A stretch of 64,000 nt of DNA, from positions 49,962 to 113,961 of the forward strand of contig NZ_PDUS01000013.1 in NCBI RefSeq assembly GCF_002723455.1, in the 5' to 3' direction. Source of the stretch: Pseudoalteromonas sp. 3D05 (GTDB taxonomy: Bacteria; Pseudomonadota; Gammaproteobacteria; Enterobacterales; Alteromonadaceae). The notes under the pieces were generated by a model. That model did not search any database. It had not been told where the DNA came from and worked only from the letters and a program-made list of their open reading frames with translations. Below are positions 53,422 through 63,980 of this stretch, in pieces. The first letter of the stretch is position 1; the number at the start of each line of letters is the position of its first letter. Both the position numbers and the translations under genes were made by a program.

Positions 53422-56169
53422 ATGAGCAATAGTTTTGACACCCAAAAACAACTCACAATTAACGGCGAGCAATTTCACATTCATTCATTACAGGGGCTCG
53501 GTGATAAAGCCAAACGACTACCTTTTTCACTCAAAGTACTACTTGAAAATTTGTTACGTAATGAAGATGGCATCAACATAAAAAAACAAGACATTGAAGC
53601 CTTATTAGATTGGGATCCACAAGCTAAACCAAGCGCAGAAGTTGCTTTCACACCTGCGCGCGTTGTTATGCAAGACTTTACAGGCGTGCCTGCCATTGTT
53701 GATTTAGCAGCCATGCGTGATGCCATGGAAAAGCTCGGTGGCGACCCTGCCAAAATAAACCCACTATCTCCTGCAGAACTTGTTATTGATCATTCTGTGC
53801 AAGTTGATGGTTATGGCGATGACGGCGCGTTTGATTTAAATGCCAAACTTGAGTATGAACGCAATAAAGAGCGCTATGAGTTTTTACGTTGGGGTCAAAC
53901 TGCTTTCGATAACCTAAAAGTGGTGCCACCCGCAACCGGTATTGTTCACCAAGTTAATCTAGAATATCTCGCCCGTGTGGTATTTAATGAAGAGCGCAAT
54001 GGCCAAAAGTTTGCTTACCCCGACACACTCGTTGGGACTGACTCTCATACAACCATGATCAACGGTTTGGGTGTACTTGGTTGGGGCGTAGGGGGCATAG
54101 AAGCTGAAGCCGCAATGTTAGGGCAACCTATCAGCTTACTTATTCCACAAGTAGTGGGCATGAAACTCAATGGCCGTCTTCCTGAGGGAACGACCGCTAC
54201 AGATTTAGTGCTGACTGTAACAGAGATGCTTAGAAAGCATGGCGTGGTTGGCAAATTTGTTGAATTTTATGGCGATGGCCTCGCCGACCTACCATTAGCC
54301 GATCGCGCAACGATCGCTAACATGGCTCCTGAATATGGTGCTACCTGCGGTATTTTCCCGATTGATGATGAAACAATTAACTATTTACGCCTAACTAACC
54401 GCGATGAAACACAATTAAAACTAATCGAAGATTACGCCAAGCACCAGAGTTTATGGCGTAATGCCGGCGATGAAGCTCATTATACCGACAAGCTCGAATT
54501 AAAACTTGATGACATAGTGCCCAGCTTAGCAGGTCCTAAACGTCCACAAGATAGAATTCCCCTAGATCAAGCTGGTGATGTTATTACTCAGCATTTAAGA
54601 GGCTTTCAAGATGATCGTATCGCAAACCGCGATAAAAGCGACGAAGAGCAATCTCGTATTGAAAGTGAAGGCCCTACGACCAATCCAGATGAACCAGTAG
54701 ATGAAGCTCAATTTATGGGCGCAGCTAAAGTGAAATTTAAAGGCCAAGAGTTTGAGCTCAACGATGGCGCATGTGTTATTGCCGCGATCACCAGCTGTAC
54801 TAACACATCAAACCCAAGCGTAATTTTAGCCGCAGGTTTGGTTGCCAAAAAAGCCCGTCAACTCGGTATAGATGTTAAACCTTGGGTTAAAACCTCTTTA
54901 GCTCCTGGATCACAAGTTGTCACTGATTACCTAAAAAATGCTGAGTTAATGGATGATTTAGAGGCCCTTGGTTTCAACCTTGTGGGTTACGGCTGTACTA
55001 CCTGTATTGGTAACTCTGGACCACTTGCTGATGAAATATCTGATGCAATTCAAAAACACAAGTTAGTTGTAAGCTCTATCCTATCGGGTAACCGTAATTT
55101 CGAAGGGCGTATTCATCAAGATGTAAAAATGAACTTCCTCGCATCACCACCTCTGGTTGTGGCATACGCAATTGCTGGACGAACGGATATTGATGTATAC
55201 AACGAGCCATTAGCAAAAGATGCAAATGGTAATGACATTTACCTGAAAAACATTTGGCCCAGCGTAAATGAAGTCAATGAACTGGTACAAAAAACAGTGA
55301 CTAAAGAGATGTTCGCCTCTAGCTATGGCAATGTATATAAAGGTGATGAGCGTTGGCAACAAATCAAAATACCTGATGGTAAACTGTATGACTGGAATGA
55401 TGCATCTACATACATTAAGAAAGCCCCTTTCTTCGAGGGCATGGAAGTTGAGCCCCCAGGCATCCCAACTATTAGTGGAGCACGTTGCTTAGCAAAACTA
55501 GGTGACTCTGTCACAACCGATCACATATCGCCAGCAGGTGCAATTAAAGCCAGTGCTCCGGCGGGTGAATACCTGCAACAACATGGTGTTGAAAAAGGCC
55601 AGTTTAACTCTTATGGCTCACGTCGTGGTAATCATGAAGTGATGATGCGCGGCACCTTTGCCAACGTAAGATTAAAAAACCTGCTTGCCCCAGGCACTGA
55701 AGGAGGTGTCACACGGACTCAGCCTGAAGACGAGTTAGCAAGTATTTATGATGCTGCGATGAGTTATCAACAGCAAGGCACGCCATTAGTTGTGCTTGCA
55801 GGTGCTGAATATGGCACAGGCTCATCACGAGACTGGGCTGCAAAAGGCTCCCTATTGTTAGGAGTTAAAGCTGTTATCGCGCAAAGCTATGAACGCATTC
55901 ATCGCTCTAATTTAATTGGTATGGGCGTACTTCCATTGCAATTTAAAGAAGGTGAAAGCCATGAATCTTTAGGACTCACGGGCCAAGAAACATTTGATAT
56001 TGAAGGCCTGTTTGATAAAACAAACGAAGTCAGCGTGATAGCCACTAACAGTGAGGGGAAACAAGTGAGCTTTAGTGCTGATGTGCGTATTGATACACCT
56101 AAGGAATGGGACTACTACAAACATGGAGGCATCCTTCAATACGTTTTAAGAAACATGCTTGAGCAATAA
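53422..56169 (+). CDS. acnA: Aconitate hydratase A
   Basis: Monomeric [4Fe-4S] aconitase of 915 residues of the AcnA/IRP1 type, interconverting citrate and isocitrate. The cluster cysteines are in [14 protein letters not shown] and in [14 protein letters not shown]. Other landmarks are [18 protein letters not shown] and [16 protein letters not shown] with the active-site Ser-Arg pair. AAAGGGG precedes the ATG. It is not linked to prp genes here, so AcnA is preferred over the AcnD (2-methylcitrate) paralogue. A hairpin follows its stop. Confidence 0.93.
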   Translation: MSNSFDTQKQLTINGEQFHIHSLQGLGDKAKRLPFSLKVLLENLLRNEDGINIKKQDIEALLDWDPQAKPSAEVAFTPARVVMQDFTGVPAIVDLAAMRDAMEKLGGDPAKINPLSPAELVIDHSVQVDGYGDDGAFDLNAKLEYERNKERYEFLRWGQTAFDNLKVVPPATGIVHQVNLEYLARVVFNEERNGQKFAYPDTLVGTDSHTTMINGLGVLGWGVGGIEAEAAMLGQPISLLIPQVVGMKLNGRLPEGTTATDLVLTVTEMLRKHGVVGKFVEFYGDGLADLPLADRATIANMAPEYGATCGIFPIDDETINYLRLTNRDETQLKLIEDYAKHQSLWRNAGDEAHYTDKLELKLDDIVPSLAGPKRPQDRIPLDQAGDVITQHLRGFQDDRIANRDKSDEEQSRIESEGPTTNPDEPVDEAQFMGAAKVKFKGQEFELNDGACVIAAITSCTNTSNPSVILAAGLVAKKARQLGIDVKPWVKTSLAPGSQVVTDYLKNAELMDDLEALGFNLVGYGCTTCIGNSGPLADEISDAIQKHKLVVSSILSGNRNFEGRIHQDVKMNFLASPPLVVAYAIAGRTDIDVYNEPLAKDANGNDIYLKNIWPSVNEVNELVQKTVTKEMFASSYGNVYKGDERWQQIKIPDGKLYDWNDASTYIKKAPFFEGMEVEPPGIPTISGARCLAKLGDSVTTDHISPAGAIKASAPAGEYLQQHGVEKGQFNSYGSRRGNHEVMMRGTFANVRLKNLLAPGTEGGVTRTQPEDELASIYDAAMSYQQQGTPLVVLAGAEYGTGSSRDWAAKGSLLLGVKAVIAQSYERIHRSNLIGMGVLPLQFKEGESHESLGLTGQETFDIEGLFDKTNEVSVIATNSEGKQVSFSADVRIDTPKEWDYYKHGGILQYVLRNMLEQ

Positions 56170-56178
56170 TACTGCCTA

Positions 56179-56209
56179 GAGGCTGCGCTACTTACTACTG
56201 CGCAGCCTC
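56179..56209 (+). terminator. Hairpin after acnA
   Basis: GAGGCTGCGC pairs perfectly with GCGCAGCCTC over an 11-nt loop, 9 bp after the acnA stop. Only a weak T-containing tail follows. Confidence 0.6.
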
Positions 56210-56293
56210 AATAGTTGCTTATTTGATTCAGAACAAGTTGAACTAAGGATTTTTGGCTACACTGAAGGTATTAGTAATCAACAAAGCGTACTG

Positions 56294-56557
56294 ATGCCTC
56301 CTCTAATAATCATCAAGATACTCAGATTAAGCATAATATTGGGCTTAAGTCTTATTATATTAGGTCACTATCTTTTGGTTTCTGACTATTTTGATGCTAT
56401 TACTAGTATTAATAAGATTGTTATTAGTGCATCGTGTATTGCGTTCGGTGTTTTATTTTCATTGCCAACCAAGATTTGTTTAACATTGATCCTTATGAAT
56501 TTAGAAGATAAGCACAATAAATCGGCCAGCATTCATGCTAATACGAAGAATACGTAG
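56294..56557 (+). CDS. Small hypothetical membrane protein
   Basis: A possible protein of 87 residues with two or three hydrophobic segments (about 4-25, 38-58, 60-70) and a polar tail. I do not recognise it. The ribosome site is weak. Its last 23 bases overlap the start of the following solute-binding gene, which suggests coupling if both are real. Confidence 0.45.
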   Translation: MPPLIIIKILRLSIILGLSLIILGHYLLVSDYFDAITSINKIVISASCIAFGVLFSLPTKICLTLILMNLEDKHNKSASIHANTKNT

Positions 56558-57356
56558 GTCTTTTTTACATCAACTCTTTTTATACAGCACAATGTTCTAT
56601 GCTTTGTGTTCAGAGGCGCTTGCACAGCAAAAATTAACAATCGCATCAGGTAACTTTGCCCCTTACTTTCAAGAGGACGACGTTACTGGTGATGGTTATT
56701 TCGATCTAATCCTACTGAAAGTTCTTAACAAAGAAGGCTACAACAATATCAATTTAGTCTCGTTAAACAACGATGCTATTAAACGTTATTTTATAAATGG
56801 CGTCGCTGATGTTGCAATTAATTACACAGCAATGCCACCTTCGAATAGTTACACATCTAAATATAGAGTGAAGTTTTTAAATAGAGTAATCATGCACACC
56901 GACCAATGGTCGAACGATATAAAAAAATTACATGACTTAGATGGCTTTACTCTAGCTAGTTTTACTGGGGCATCAAACTTGTTTGGCAATGAGTTTAAAA
57001 AATTTACCCAGTCAGATTCAGTTAAATATTTTGAAACTGCCAATCAGCAAGCGCTCAATAAGCTACTGCATAAGAACAAAATTGATGTGAGAATTGGCGA
57101 TTACTTAATGTTTTATAGGCATACCGCTTATATATCTGGCTTAAACCCAAATGATTACGTGTCGCTTGATTTATTGGATTACCAAGGGTCGTTTATTGTG
57201 TTTCACGATAAAAAATTAAGAGATCGGTTTGATCATAAGTTAGGTCAACTCATTCAATCCGGTGAAATAAATACAATCACCCAAGAGTGGCTCAAGTTCT
57301 ATAACTTACCTTCAGCCATTGAGCATACTTTCTTTCCTAGCATTGCTGATCGTTAA
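56535..57356 (+). CDS. Periplasmic solute-binding family 3-like protein
   Basis: A 273-residue protein with an N-terminal signal sequence (RRIRRSFLHQLFLYSTMFYALCSEALA, cleaved before QQK) and a bacterial solute-binding family 3 fold: KLTIASGNFAPYFQ, then GVADVAINYTAMPPS, and the terminal IQSGEINTITQEWLKFY. No ABC permease or ATPase gene is adjacent, so it is an orphan binding protein, as is common in Alteromonadales. It may feed a sensor. Ligand unknown. Confidence 0.75.
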   Translation: MLIRRIRRSFLHQLFLYSTMFYALCSEALAQQKLTIASGNFAPYFQEDDVTGDGYFDLILLKVLNKEGYNNINLVSLNNDAIKRYFINGVADVAINYTAMPPSNSYTSKYRVKFLNRVIMHTDQWSNDIKKLHDLDGFTLASFTGASNLFGNEFKKFTQSDSVKYFETANQQALNKLLHKNKIDVRIGDYLMFYRHTAYISGLNPNDYVSLDLLDYQGSFIVFHDKKLRDRFDHKLGQLIQSGEINTITQEWLKFYNLPSAIEHTFFPSIADR

Positions 57357-57415
57357 AAGAGTATGAGTTAGAGTATAAACTTAGATAATTAGCACTATTA
57401 AACAAAAGTATATGT

Positions 57416-57943
57416 TCAGTTTGCTTTTTCAAGTTGCTCAGTCCGCTCTGCCAACTTTTTCTTTACTTGCTGCGCATCATCAAACAATTTTTTGATCACA
57501 ACAGGGTTATACGCATTTGCGGGATTTTGCGTAACAACAAGCTGGCCTGACTTGGCGCTGCCTTTTAAAATAGAGGTGTCTTCGGCTTCAACCACAGTAA
57601 TATCGTTGGGGTCTAAGAGCATTTTTTCACTTTTACCATTTGGATTGGGTTGATCTGAATAATGCCACTGGCCATGCTGATCTTGCCATTTATAAATCAC
57701 GGTAGATGCTGAGAAATCATCATTGGTTTTTTGTATCAAGTCACGATGTGTATTTGCTACTAATTTTACCGCTTCATCCAAGGTATTATTTGATAGAGCT
57801 ACCGCTTGTGATTTTAGCTTTGTTGATGTGTGTGAAATCTGTTCTACGCTCAACCAAGATTTTCCATCCGGGCGCTTCAGGTAAAATAAGGTGGTGATGC
57901 TGATAAGTAATAGCATGATTAATATGTAGGCAAAATACTTCAT
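57416..57943 (-). CDS. DUF4124-like membrane-anchored protein
   Basis: A 175-residue protein with an N-terminal membrane anchor (about 3-22) and a periplasmic part containing IYKWQDQHGQWHYSDQPNPNGK, the short beta motif of DUF4124 proteins. A charged helical tail closes it (KLFDDAQQVKKKLAERTEQLEK). The second ATG (57943) is chosen because it is seven bases from AAGGA; the first ATG abuts that site. Function unknown. Confidence 0.68.
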   Translation of the reverse strand: MKYFAYILIMLLLISITTLFYLKRPDGKSWLSVEQISHTSTKLKSQAVALSNNTLDEAVKLVANTHRDLIQKTNDDFSASTVIYKWQDQHGQWHYSDQPNPNGKSEKMLLDPNDITVVEAEDTSILKGSAKSGQLVVTQNPANAYNPVVIKKLFDDAQQVKKKLAERTEQLEKAN

Positions 57944-57981
57944 TTTCATTCCTTGAAGTGTGTATTTAAAAATAAATAAGC

Positions 57982-58716
57982 TTATTCATAGCTATTTATT
58001 ATTCTAGCAAGCTCACCATTAGCTTTCAGCTTTTTTAAAAAATTATTAAATGAATCTGCACGTACTTTGCCTCGCGGCGTAAATGAAAACTGTAACTGAA
58101 GAGGCTCTTCTCCAACACTAAAGTGGCTAGTATTGAGAATATGAAACTTAGGGAATTTTTGGCGATACCAATTAAATACAGCGCGAGACATAATAGTAAA
58201 ACGTGTATTTTTATGGTTATTATAGAGGCTATGCAAAATAGCGAGATCAGAATAAAAGTTCTCTCTACGAATCACCTGATCTGCTAGTAACTGCTCATAT
58301 TCTGGAAAAACATACCCATAGTTAGCGAGCAACACACCTGCTATCGATTCATTTTGCGAATGAAAAGAGGCCGGATCCCCATTTTGACTGACAACAATAA
58401 TATCCTCTATTGTAGCAATGCCATCGCTCCAATAGTACTGGCTACTATCAGGCTGCCATGCCTTTGATTCAAGTCGAGCATCAACCTTACTATCACGCAC
58501 TAATTTAACCGACCGCATTTCAGATGCGAGCACTTTTTCAATAATGTAGCCAGTTTCAGCTGAGAATAGAGACAAAATTTTATTTAATATACCCTCATTA
58601 TCACTGTTAGCGAAATGAAATGGAGGGTAATCATCTTCAGGCAACGCTAAACGAAAAGTATCAGCATGCACTTGGCTATAAAATAATAATAGTAAAACTA
58701 AAGAAACTTGTTTCAT
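57982..58716 (-). CDS. Periplasmic solute-binding family 3-like protein
   Basis: A 244-residue exported protein: signal peptide about 1-18 (ending SQVHA), then FRLALPEDDYPPFHFANSD and the usual C-terminal FNNFLKKLKANGELARIINSYE. It belongs to the amino-acid-binding-protein-like fold, again without transporter genes. It lies 38 bp upstream of the DUF4124-like gene on the same strand, so the two may be co-transcribed. Ligand unknown. Confidence 0.78.
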   Translation of the reverse strand: MKQVSLVLLLLFYSQVHADTFRLALPEDDYPPFHFANSDNEGILNKILSLFSAETGYIIEKVLASEMRSVKLVRDSKVDARLESKAWQPDSSQYYWSDGIATIEDIIVVSQNGDPASFHSQNESIAGVLLANYGYVFPEYEQLLADQVIRRENFYSDLAILHSLYNNHKNTRFTIMSRAVFNWYRQKFPKFHILNTSHFSVGEEPLQLQFSFTPRGKVRADSFNNFLKKLKANGELARIINSYE

Positions 58717-58767
58717 AAATGAGTACGCATTAAGTAGTACTCATTGAGTATACTTTAGCCATAAATG

Positions 58768-58791
58768 AAAAAACGCAGCTGAGCTGCGTTT
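58768..58791 (-). terminator. Rho-independent terminator of the cysJIH operon
   Basis: AAACGCAG pairs with CTGCGTTT around CTGAG, with a T run on the minus strand. It lies 27 bp after the cysH stop codon. Confidence 0.85.
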
Positions 58792-58817
58792 AGGAATATT
58801 CAGATAACTATTTAGGA

Positions 58818-59558
58818 TTAAATCCCGTCACCATCTATGTGCAGTCCGCATTCACGGTTTAAGCCAAAGAAGCGCGTTTCCTCTTCTGTCATACCCGGTT
58901 CTAATTTACGTGTGGTATGAACATCACCCATCGACACATAACCTTGCTCCCAAAGCGGGTGGTAAGGTAAGTCATGCTTGGTTAAATATTGATACACATC
59001 GCGATTAGTCCACTCAATGATTGGGTAAACTTTTACCGTACCGCGGCTAATCTCAACAATTTGCTTATCAGCACGGGTAGATGCTTGGTCGCGGCGTAGG
59101 CCACTAAACCAAGTACCAGCATCAATCTCTTTTAACGCGCGAGTCATGGGCTCTACTTTATTAAGCTGATTATATTGCTTAATGCCGGCTTCGCCTTGTT
59201 CCCACAACTTACCAAACTTAGCTTCTTGCCATGCAGGGCTAAGGGCTGATTTATACACTTTTAAATTAAGTGATAAACGCGCTGTCATTTGCTCAATAAA
59301 CTGATACGTTTCAGGGAATAAGTAACCTGTATCTGTTAATACCACAGGGATGCCTGGGCGCTGTGTTGTCACTAAGTGCAGCATCACAGCAGCTTGAATA
59401 CCAAAGCTTGATGATAAAAACTGCGTCTCAGGTAAATTTTCAAGCGCCCAAGCAACACGTTGTTCAGCGTTTAAGCCTTTTAGTAAGCCATTAGCATCTG
59501 CAAGCAACGCCGCTTGGCTTTCTTTATCGAGCTGTAATATGTTTTTAAATTCACTCAT
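58818..59558 (-). CDS. cysH: Phosphoadenylylsulfate (PAPS) reductase
   Basis: Thioredoxin-dependent enzyme of 246 residues reducing PAPS to sulfite. The N-type ATP-PPase segment is [16 protein letters not shown], and the catalytic Cys is in the C-terminal [11 protein letters not shown]. It lacks the extra Cys pairs of APS reductases, so PAPS is the substrate. ATG 59558 is used; a TTG four codons upstream has a badly spaced site. It is the third gene of cysJIH, 43 bp after cysI. Confidence 0.94.
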   Translation of the reverse strand: MSEFKNILQLDKESQAALLADANGLLKGLNAEQRVAWALENLPETQFLSSSFGIQAAVMLHLVTTQRPGIPVVLTDTGYLFPETYQFIEQMTARLSLNLKVYKSALSPAWQEAKFGKLWEQGEAGIKQYNQLNKVEPMTRALKEIDAGTWFSGLRRDQASTRADKQIVEISRGTVKVYPIIEWTNRDVYQYLTKHDLPYHPLWEQGYVSMGDVHTTRKLEPGMTEEETRFFGLNRECGLHIDGDGI

Positions 59559-59601
59559 AGTAAATTCCAAACCTCAGCAAGCTCACTTGCTTGCTTTTAA
59601 A

Positions 59602-61299
59602 TTAAGCGTGAAAATCAGTGACTGACACTTTAACTTCAGCAACAATGCCTTTACGAATAACAAAGTCACCAAAACATTCGCCGTCGTTACGCTCACTCGC
59701 CCATTGACCAATTAGTTTGTCAAAGGCCTCTAAGTAAACGTCTTCACCGACATTTTCTAAATACAATTTAGGTATACGTGTGCCTTCAAGGTTGCCCCCT
59801 AAGTACACGTTATATTTACCTGGGCCCTTACCGACTAATCCCGCTTCGGCTAACATTGCGCGACCACAGCCATTGGGACAACCCACCACTCGCATGATGA
59901 TACTGTCATCAGGAATACCATGCTTAGCTAGCAGTGCTTCGGTCTTTTCAACTAAGCTTGGTAAGTAACGCTCAGCTTCTGCCATTGCAAGCGGGCAAGT
60001 GGGTAATGCCACACAGGCCATTGAATTTTTGCGTTGCTCAGTGTCTTTATCGTCAATTAAACCGTGGTTACGGGCAATTTCTTCAATCACAGCTTTTTGA
60101 TCAGCTGGCACACCGGCAATAATTAAATTTTGGTTCGCCGTCATGCGCATATCACCTTGGTGAACCTCGGCAATTTTACGACAACCTGTTTTCAGTGGCT
60201 TATCTGGGTAATCGAGTATACGGCCACTTTGAATAAATAACGTTAAGTGGTGTTTGCCATCTATGCCTTCAACCCAACCAATACGATCCCCTCGGTGAGT
60301 GAATTCAAATGGGCGGCTAGGAGCAAAGGTAACACCGGCACGTTTTTCAACTTCCGCTTTAAATACATCTGAACCAACACGGTCTAAAGTGTATTTGGTC
60401 TTTGCATTTTTACGGTTTGAACGATTACCCCAATCACGTTGTACTGACACAACATGCTCAGCAATTTTTAACGTGTCCTCTAGAGTGATAAAACCAAAGT
60501 CGTCCGCTTTACGTGGATACGTAGCAGTATCGCCGTGAGTCATCGCAAGACCACCACCAACTAACACGTTAAAGCCAATTAGCTTGCCATCTTCTGCAAT
60601 GGCGACAAAGTTTAAGTCATTTGCGTGAACGTCTACTTCATTATTAGGCGGAATAGTCACAGTTGTCTTAAACTTACGCGGTAAGTAATTAGACCCTAAA
60701 ATTGGCTCTTCAGTGGTTTCTGCTTTTTCGCCATTTAACCAAATTTCTGCATACGCTTTGGTTTTTGGTAACAAATGCTCTGAGATTTTTGCCGCCCACT
60801 CGTATGCTTCTTGATGAAGCTCAGATTCAACAGGGTTAGTAGTACATAGTACGTTACGGTTCACATCACCTGCGGTTGCAATTGAGTCGATACCTACGCT
60901 GTTAAGCATTTGGTGCATGCCTTTAATATTTGGCTTTAATACACCATGAAACTGAAATGTTTGACGCGTTGTTAAACGGATACTGCCGTAGCTGGTTTTC
61001 TCATCGGCAAATTTATCAATCGCAAGCCACTGCTCTGGCTTGATAATACCGCCCGGCATACGTGCACGCAGCATTACATTGTGTAGTGGCTCAAGCTTTT
61101 GCTTAGCACGCTCACCACGAATATCGCGGTCATCTTGTTGATACATACCGTGGAAACGAATTAACTGAAAGTTATCCGCGGTAAAACCACCGGTGATCTC
61201 GTCTTTTAAATCTTGCTCTATAGTGCCACGTAAAAAGTTACTTTCTCTTTTCAAACGCTCGTTATCAGAAAGCTTTACGTTTTTATCTTGTTCGCTCAT
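59602..61299 (-). CDS. cysI: Sulfite reductase hemoprotein beta subunit
   Basis: Siroheme and [4Fe-4S] subunit of 565 residues that reduces sulfite to sulfide with electrons from CysJ. The cluster ligands are CVALPTC (Cys-x5-Cys) and [10 protein letters not shown] (Cys-x3-Cys), as in E. coli CysI. The siroheme Arg/Lys segments [12 protein letters not shown] and [13 protein letters not shown] are also intact. AGGA precedes the ATG. Second gene of cysJIH. Confidence 0.95.
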   Translation of the reverse strand: MSEQDKNVKLSDNERLKRESNFLRGTIEQDLKDEITGGFTADNFQLIRFHGMYQQDDRDIRGERAKQKLEPLHNVMLRARMPGGIIKPEQWLAIDKFADEKTSYGSIRLTTRQTFQFHGVLKPNIKGMHQMLNSVGIDSIATAGDVNRNVLCTTNPVESELHQEAYEWAAKISEHLLPKTKAYAEIWLNGEKAETTEEPILGSNYLPRKFKTTVTIPPNNEVDVHANDLNFVAIAEDGKLIGFNVLVGGGLAMTHGDTATYPRKADDFGFITLEDTLKIAEHVVSVQRDWGNRSNRKNAKTKYTLDRVGSDVFKAEVEKRAGVTFAPSRPFEFTHRGDRIGWVEGIDGKHHLTLFIQSGRILDYPDKPLKTGCRKIAEVHQGDMRMTANQNLIIAGVPADQKAVIEEIARNHGLIDDKDTEQRKNSMACVALPTCPLAMAEAERYLPSLVEKTEALLAKHGIPDDSIIMRVVGCPNGCGRAMLAEAGLVGKGPGKYNVYLGGNLEGTRIPKLYLENVGEDVYLEAFDKLIGQWASERNDGECFGDFVIRKGIVAEVKVSVTDFHA

Positions 61300-61364
61300 G
61301 TTTAATCCTAAATTTGTTACAGTGACGGCTGTTAGCGTTGCTTTATAAAGTAAGCACTGTGTAC

Positions 61365-63176
61365 TTAGTACACATCTTTCTGATAGCGATTTGCGCTACG
61401 TAAGTCTTTTAAATACTGGTCAGACTCTTCAAAGCTCTTGCCGGTATTTTCGCTGATAATATCAACCAAAGCATTGTGTACGTCTTTCGCCATACGGTTT
61501 GCATCACCACAAATGTAGATGTGTGCGCCCGCTTCTAACCATGCAAAAACGTCTTTACTGTTTTGGCGAAGCTTATCTTGTACATAGACTTTGTCAGCTT
61601 GGTCACGGCTAAATGCCACATCAACTTTGCTCAATAGGCCTGATTTTAAATAACCTTGAATCTCTACTTGATACAAAAAATCTTGAGTAAAGTGAGGATT
61701 ACCAAAGAACAACCAGTTTTTACCCGATGCTTCACGCGAATCACGCTCTTGTAAAAATGCGCGGAACGGCGCGATACCCGTACCTGGGCCGACCATGATC
61801 ACTGGTGTGTCGTCATTGCTAGGTAAACGGAAGTTGTCGTTATGCTCACTAAATACTTTTACTTTGCAGCCTTCTTCAGCACGGCGGGCCAAATAACCTG
61901 AACAGCCACCTAAATGCTCACTTCCAAAAGCATCAAACTCAACAAGACCAATCGTTAGATGTACTTCGTCTTCAACCTCAGCTTGGCTTGAAGCGATTGA
62001 ATATAAACGCGCTTGCAGCTTACGCAGGCAATCTACGAGGGTTTGTGGTTCAATTTTTGCTGGATTTTGGCGTATCACATCAAATATTTGACGAGGCTCA
62101 ATGTATTCACGCATTGCCGCTTTATCTTCCACCAGCTTTAATAGCTCAGGTGTACCAGTCGCCACTGCGTATTTTTCAACAAAGCCTGGGTAGGATTGAG
62201 TCAGCTCTAATTTTTCAATTAATGCATCGCGAATGCTTAGCTCTTCATCGCCAAGTTGAACCTTACTGGCTGCATCAATTTGCGTCAGTTCAAGTACTTC
62301 GTCGACCAATGCTTCATCATTTAAGAAATACACACCCAGTGAGTCACCAGGAGTATACGTAATATCTGACCCTTCAAGAGAGATTTCAACGTGGCGTACA
62401 TCTTTAGTTGAATCTCGACCGGTAATTTTTTGTACCAAGCTTAATTCTGCCGCAAAAGGGTTTTGCTTAGTGTATTGGCTAGCAGCCGCTGCTGGTGCGC
62501 CAAATGGCATAGAGACTACTTGGCCGCCTGCATCTTGCTGTGCTTTTAAGTCAGGCTCAAAGGCATCTAATGCGCCAGTGATCCAGGTAGCTGCTTCATC
62601 ATCGTAATCAACATCTAAATCAGCACGCTGATAAATAGTCTCTGCACCAAGCTTAGTCAAGCGCTCTTCAAAATCTTTGGCTGTCTGGCAGAAAAACTCA
62701 TAGCTCGAGTCACCTAAACCAATGACTGCGATTTTAACGCCATCGAGTTTAGGCGCTTTCTTGGTGGTTAGAAATTCGTGTAGTGTCTCTGCATCTTCTG
62801 GTGGCTCACCTTCACCATAGGTAGATACAACAACGGTTAAGAACTTTTCTTTTTTCAACGCCGTTGGTTTGTAATCAGCCATGCTAACCAGTTTTACAGC
62901 TAAACCACGTGACTCTGCTTGTTCTTTCAGCTTAGTTGCTACACCTTTTGAGTTACCGGTTTGCGAACCATATAAAATAGTTAATGCCGCTGCTTCACCT
63001 GCACTCGGTGCTGCGCCCACAGCTCCACCAAGGGCTGCAGTATTTGCATTCGCAGCAAGGTAACCACTCACCCAAGCTTGCTGAATTGGATTAAGCTCAG
63101 CCACTAAACCTTGTAGCTTTTGTACTTGCTCTTGCGATAGCGGGCTTGCCGCTGCATTGAGTTGACCTAACAACAT
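61365..63176 (-). CDS. cysJ: Sulfite reductase flavoprotein alpha subunit
   Basis: NADPH-dependent flavoprotein of 603 residues that passes electrons to CysI. A flavodoxin domain binds FMN ([16 protein letters not shown], about 66-81). The FAD domain has RLYSIASSQ and the NADPH domain has [17 protein letters not shown] and [13 protein letters not shown]. The C-terminal RYQKDVY is the usual ending. An Ala-rich linker (about 45-62) precedes the flavodoxin part. GGGGA precedes the ATG. It is the first gene of cysJIH. Confidence 0.95.
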   Translation of the reverse strand: MLLGQLNAAASPLSQEQVQKLQGLVAELNPIQQAWVSGYLAANANTAALGGAVGAAPSAGEAAALTILYGSQTGNSKGVATKLKEQAESRGLAVKLVSMADYKPTALKKEKFLTVVVSTYGEGEPPEDAETLHEFLTTKKAPKLDGVKIAVIGLGDSSYEFFCQTAKDFEERLTKLGAETIYQRADLDVDYDDEAATWITGALDAFEPDLKAQQDAGGQVVSMPFGAPAAAASQYTKQNPFAAELSLVQKITGRDSTKDVRHVEISLEGSDITYTPGDSLGVYFLNDEALVDEVLELTQIDAASKVQLGDEELSIRDALIEKLELTQSYPGFVEKYAVATGTPELLKLVEDKAAMREYIEPRQIFDVIRQNPAKIEPQTLVDCLRKLQARLYSIASSQAEVEDEVHLTIGLVEFDAFGSEHLGGCSGYLARRAEEGCKVKVFSEHNDNFRLPSNDDTPVIMVGPGTGIAPFRAFLQERDSREASGKNWLFFGNPHFTQDFLYQVEIQGYLKSGLLSKVDVAFSRDQADKVYVQDKLRQNSKDVFAWLEAGAHIYICGDANRMAKDVHNALVDIISENTGKSFEESDQYLKDLRSANRYQKDVY

Positions 63177-63536
63177 GAATTCGTCCCCGTAACCCTAAAA
63201 GTTAACTGCAAAATGACTACTTTTATAAGTAAATCAGTTTGCCTAAAATTTGTTTCAACTTTAAAGCGTAAACGCCCGCCTCAAAGGTTTCTTTGAGCAT
63301 GAAGAATAACGGGGTATTGGCGAATAAAAAAAGAATAGAATCTGCTTTGTTATTCCATTTAGTTATGGAATTAGATTATTTCCTTCAAAAACAGATTAAA
63401 GAGATGTTTTGAGTTTTCGCGTCACACTTGCTCATCAGCTTAACTATTAAAACACCTAGCTAATTAATTCATTGAACTTAAGCCATAAACACATGCTTTA
63501 GCCGTGCCGATTTAGTATGGCGTGTAATTTTGATAG
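63177..63536. other. Non-coding region upstream of cysJ
   Basis: This 360-bp stretch should contain the cysJIH promoter and CysB-type sites, which I cannot pinpoint. Near 63483-63514 there is a degraded version of the terminator module found in the tRNA-derived array to the right. No open frame was seen. Confidence 0.45.
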
Positions 63537-63632
63537 TGGCAGAAGCCAGAATTTATGAAGAGAGAGCGCCTCACGCAGTGACGGCAACCTTCGGGTTATG
63601 AGTCACCTAATCTTTGCACTTACTGAATTTCA
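63537..63632 (-). pseudogene. Decayed tRNA-fMet-like copy A
   Basis: It keeps the anticodon arm of initiator tRNA exactly (ACCTTCGGGTTATGAG on the plus strand, that is, a CAT anticodon loop), but the acceptor and other arms are degraded. It ends in the shared CTGAATTTCAG. It is the most distal copy from the tRNA at the window edge. Confidence 0.6.
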
Positions 63633-63635
63633 GGC

Positions 63636-63658
63636 ATAAAAAAAACGCTTTGGGCGTG
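63636..63658 (-). terminator. Terminator module 1 of the tRNA-derived array
   Basis: ACGC/GCGT hairpin next to a long A run (a T run on the minus strand), following copy B in the minus-strand direction. Confidence 0.6.
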
Positions 63659-63689
63659 TCTGTTTAATATTCTAAATTGTAATTTCAGT

Positions 63690-63787
63690 TAGTTGCGGGA
63701 GCCAGAGTTTATGGTGAGCGAATCGACGACCTTTGCTGGCTAATGGAGAGCTGAGACCAATGAGCTATCCATTACACTGAATTTCAG
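63690..63787 (-). pseudogene. Decayed tRNA-fMet-like copy B
   Basis: It begins at its 3' end with AGTTGCGGGAGCCAGAGTTT, close to the tRNA-fMet 3' end, and contains TCGACGACCTTTGCTGGCTAA and a TGAGCTA remnant of the D arm. It shares most of its middle with copy C. Confidence 0.6.
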
Positions 63788-63791
63788 ACAT

Positions 63792-63814
63792 AAAAAAACA
63801 CGCTTTAGGCGTGT
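63792..63814 (-). terminator. Terminator module 2 of the tRNA-derived array
   Basis: ACACGC pairs with GCGTGT around TTTAG, with seven A on the plus strand giving a T run for minus-strand transcription. Confidence 0.75.
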
Positions 63815-63840
63815 CGATTTAATAGAACTTGTTATTTCAG

Positions 63841-63928
63841 TGGTTGCGGGAGCCGGATTTGGATAGATGACCTTTGCTGGCTAATGGAGAGTTGAGACCG
63901 ACGAGCTATTTACTTCACTGAATTTCAG
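63841..63928 (-). pseudogene. Decayed tRNA-fMet-like copy C
   Basis: Its 3' end, TGGTTGCGGGAGCCGGATTT on the plus strand, is identical to the 20 bases at the window edge, including the encoded CCA. The rest diverges: no GTTC-type T loop and no intact anticodon arm, though GACCGACGAGCTA matches the D-arm region of tRNA-fMet. It cannot fold as a tRNA. Confidence 0.65.
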
Positions 63929-63932
63929 GCAT

Positions 63933-63954
63933 AAAAAAACACGCTTTAGCGTGT
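63933..63954 (-). terminator. Terminator module 3, after the edge tRNA
   Basis: ACACGC-TTTA-GCGTGT is a perfect hairpin with a T run on the minus strand. It lies 26 bp beyond the CCA end of the tRNA at the window edge. Confidence 0.8.
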
Positions 63955-63980
63955 AGATTTAATAAAACATGTTATTTCAG

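Noticed and set aside
53422..56169. AcnD (2-methylcitrate dehydratase)
   Set aside because: No prpB, prpC or prpF gene lies nearby, and the motifs fit AcnA; the assignment to AcnD is not supported here, although a phylogeny would be decisive.
63537..63928. Three functional tRNA genes
   Set aside because: None of the three copies keeps both a paired acceptor stem and an intact anticodon and T arm; they are partial copies only.
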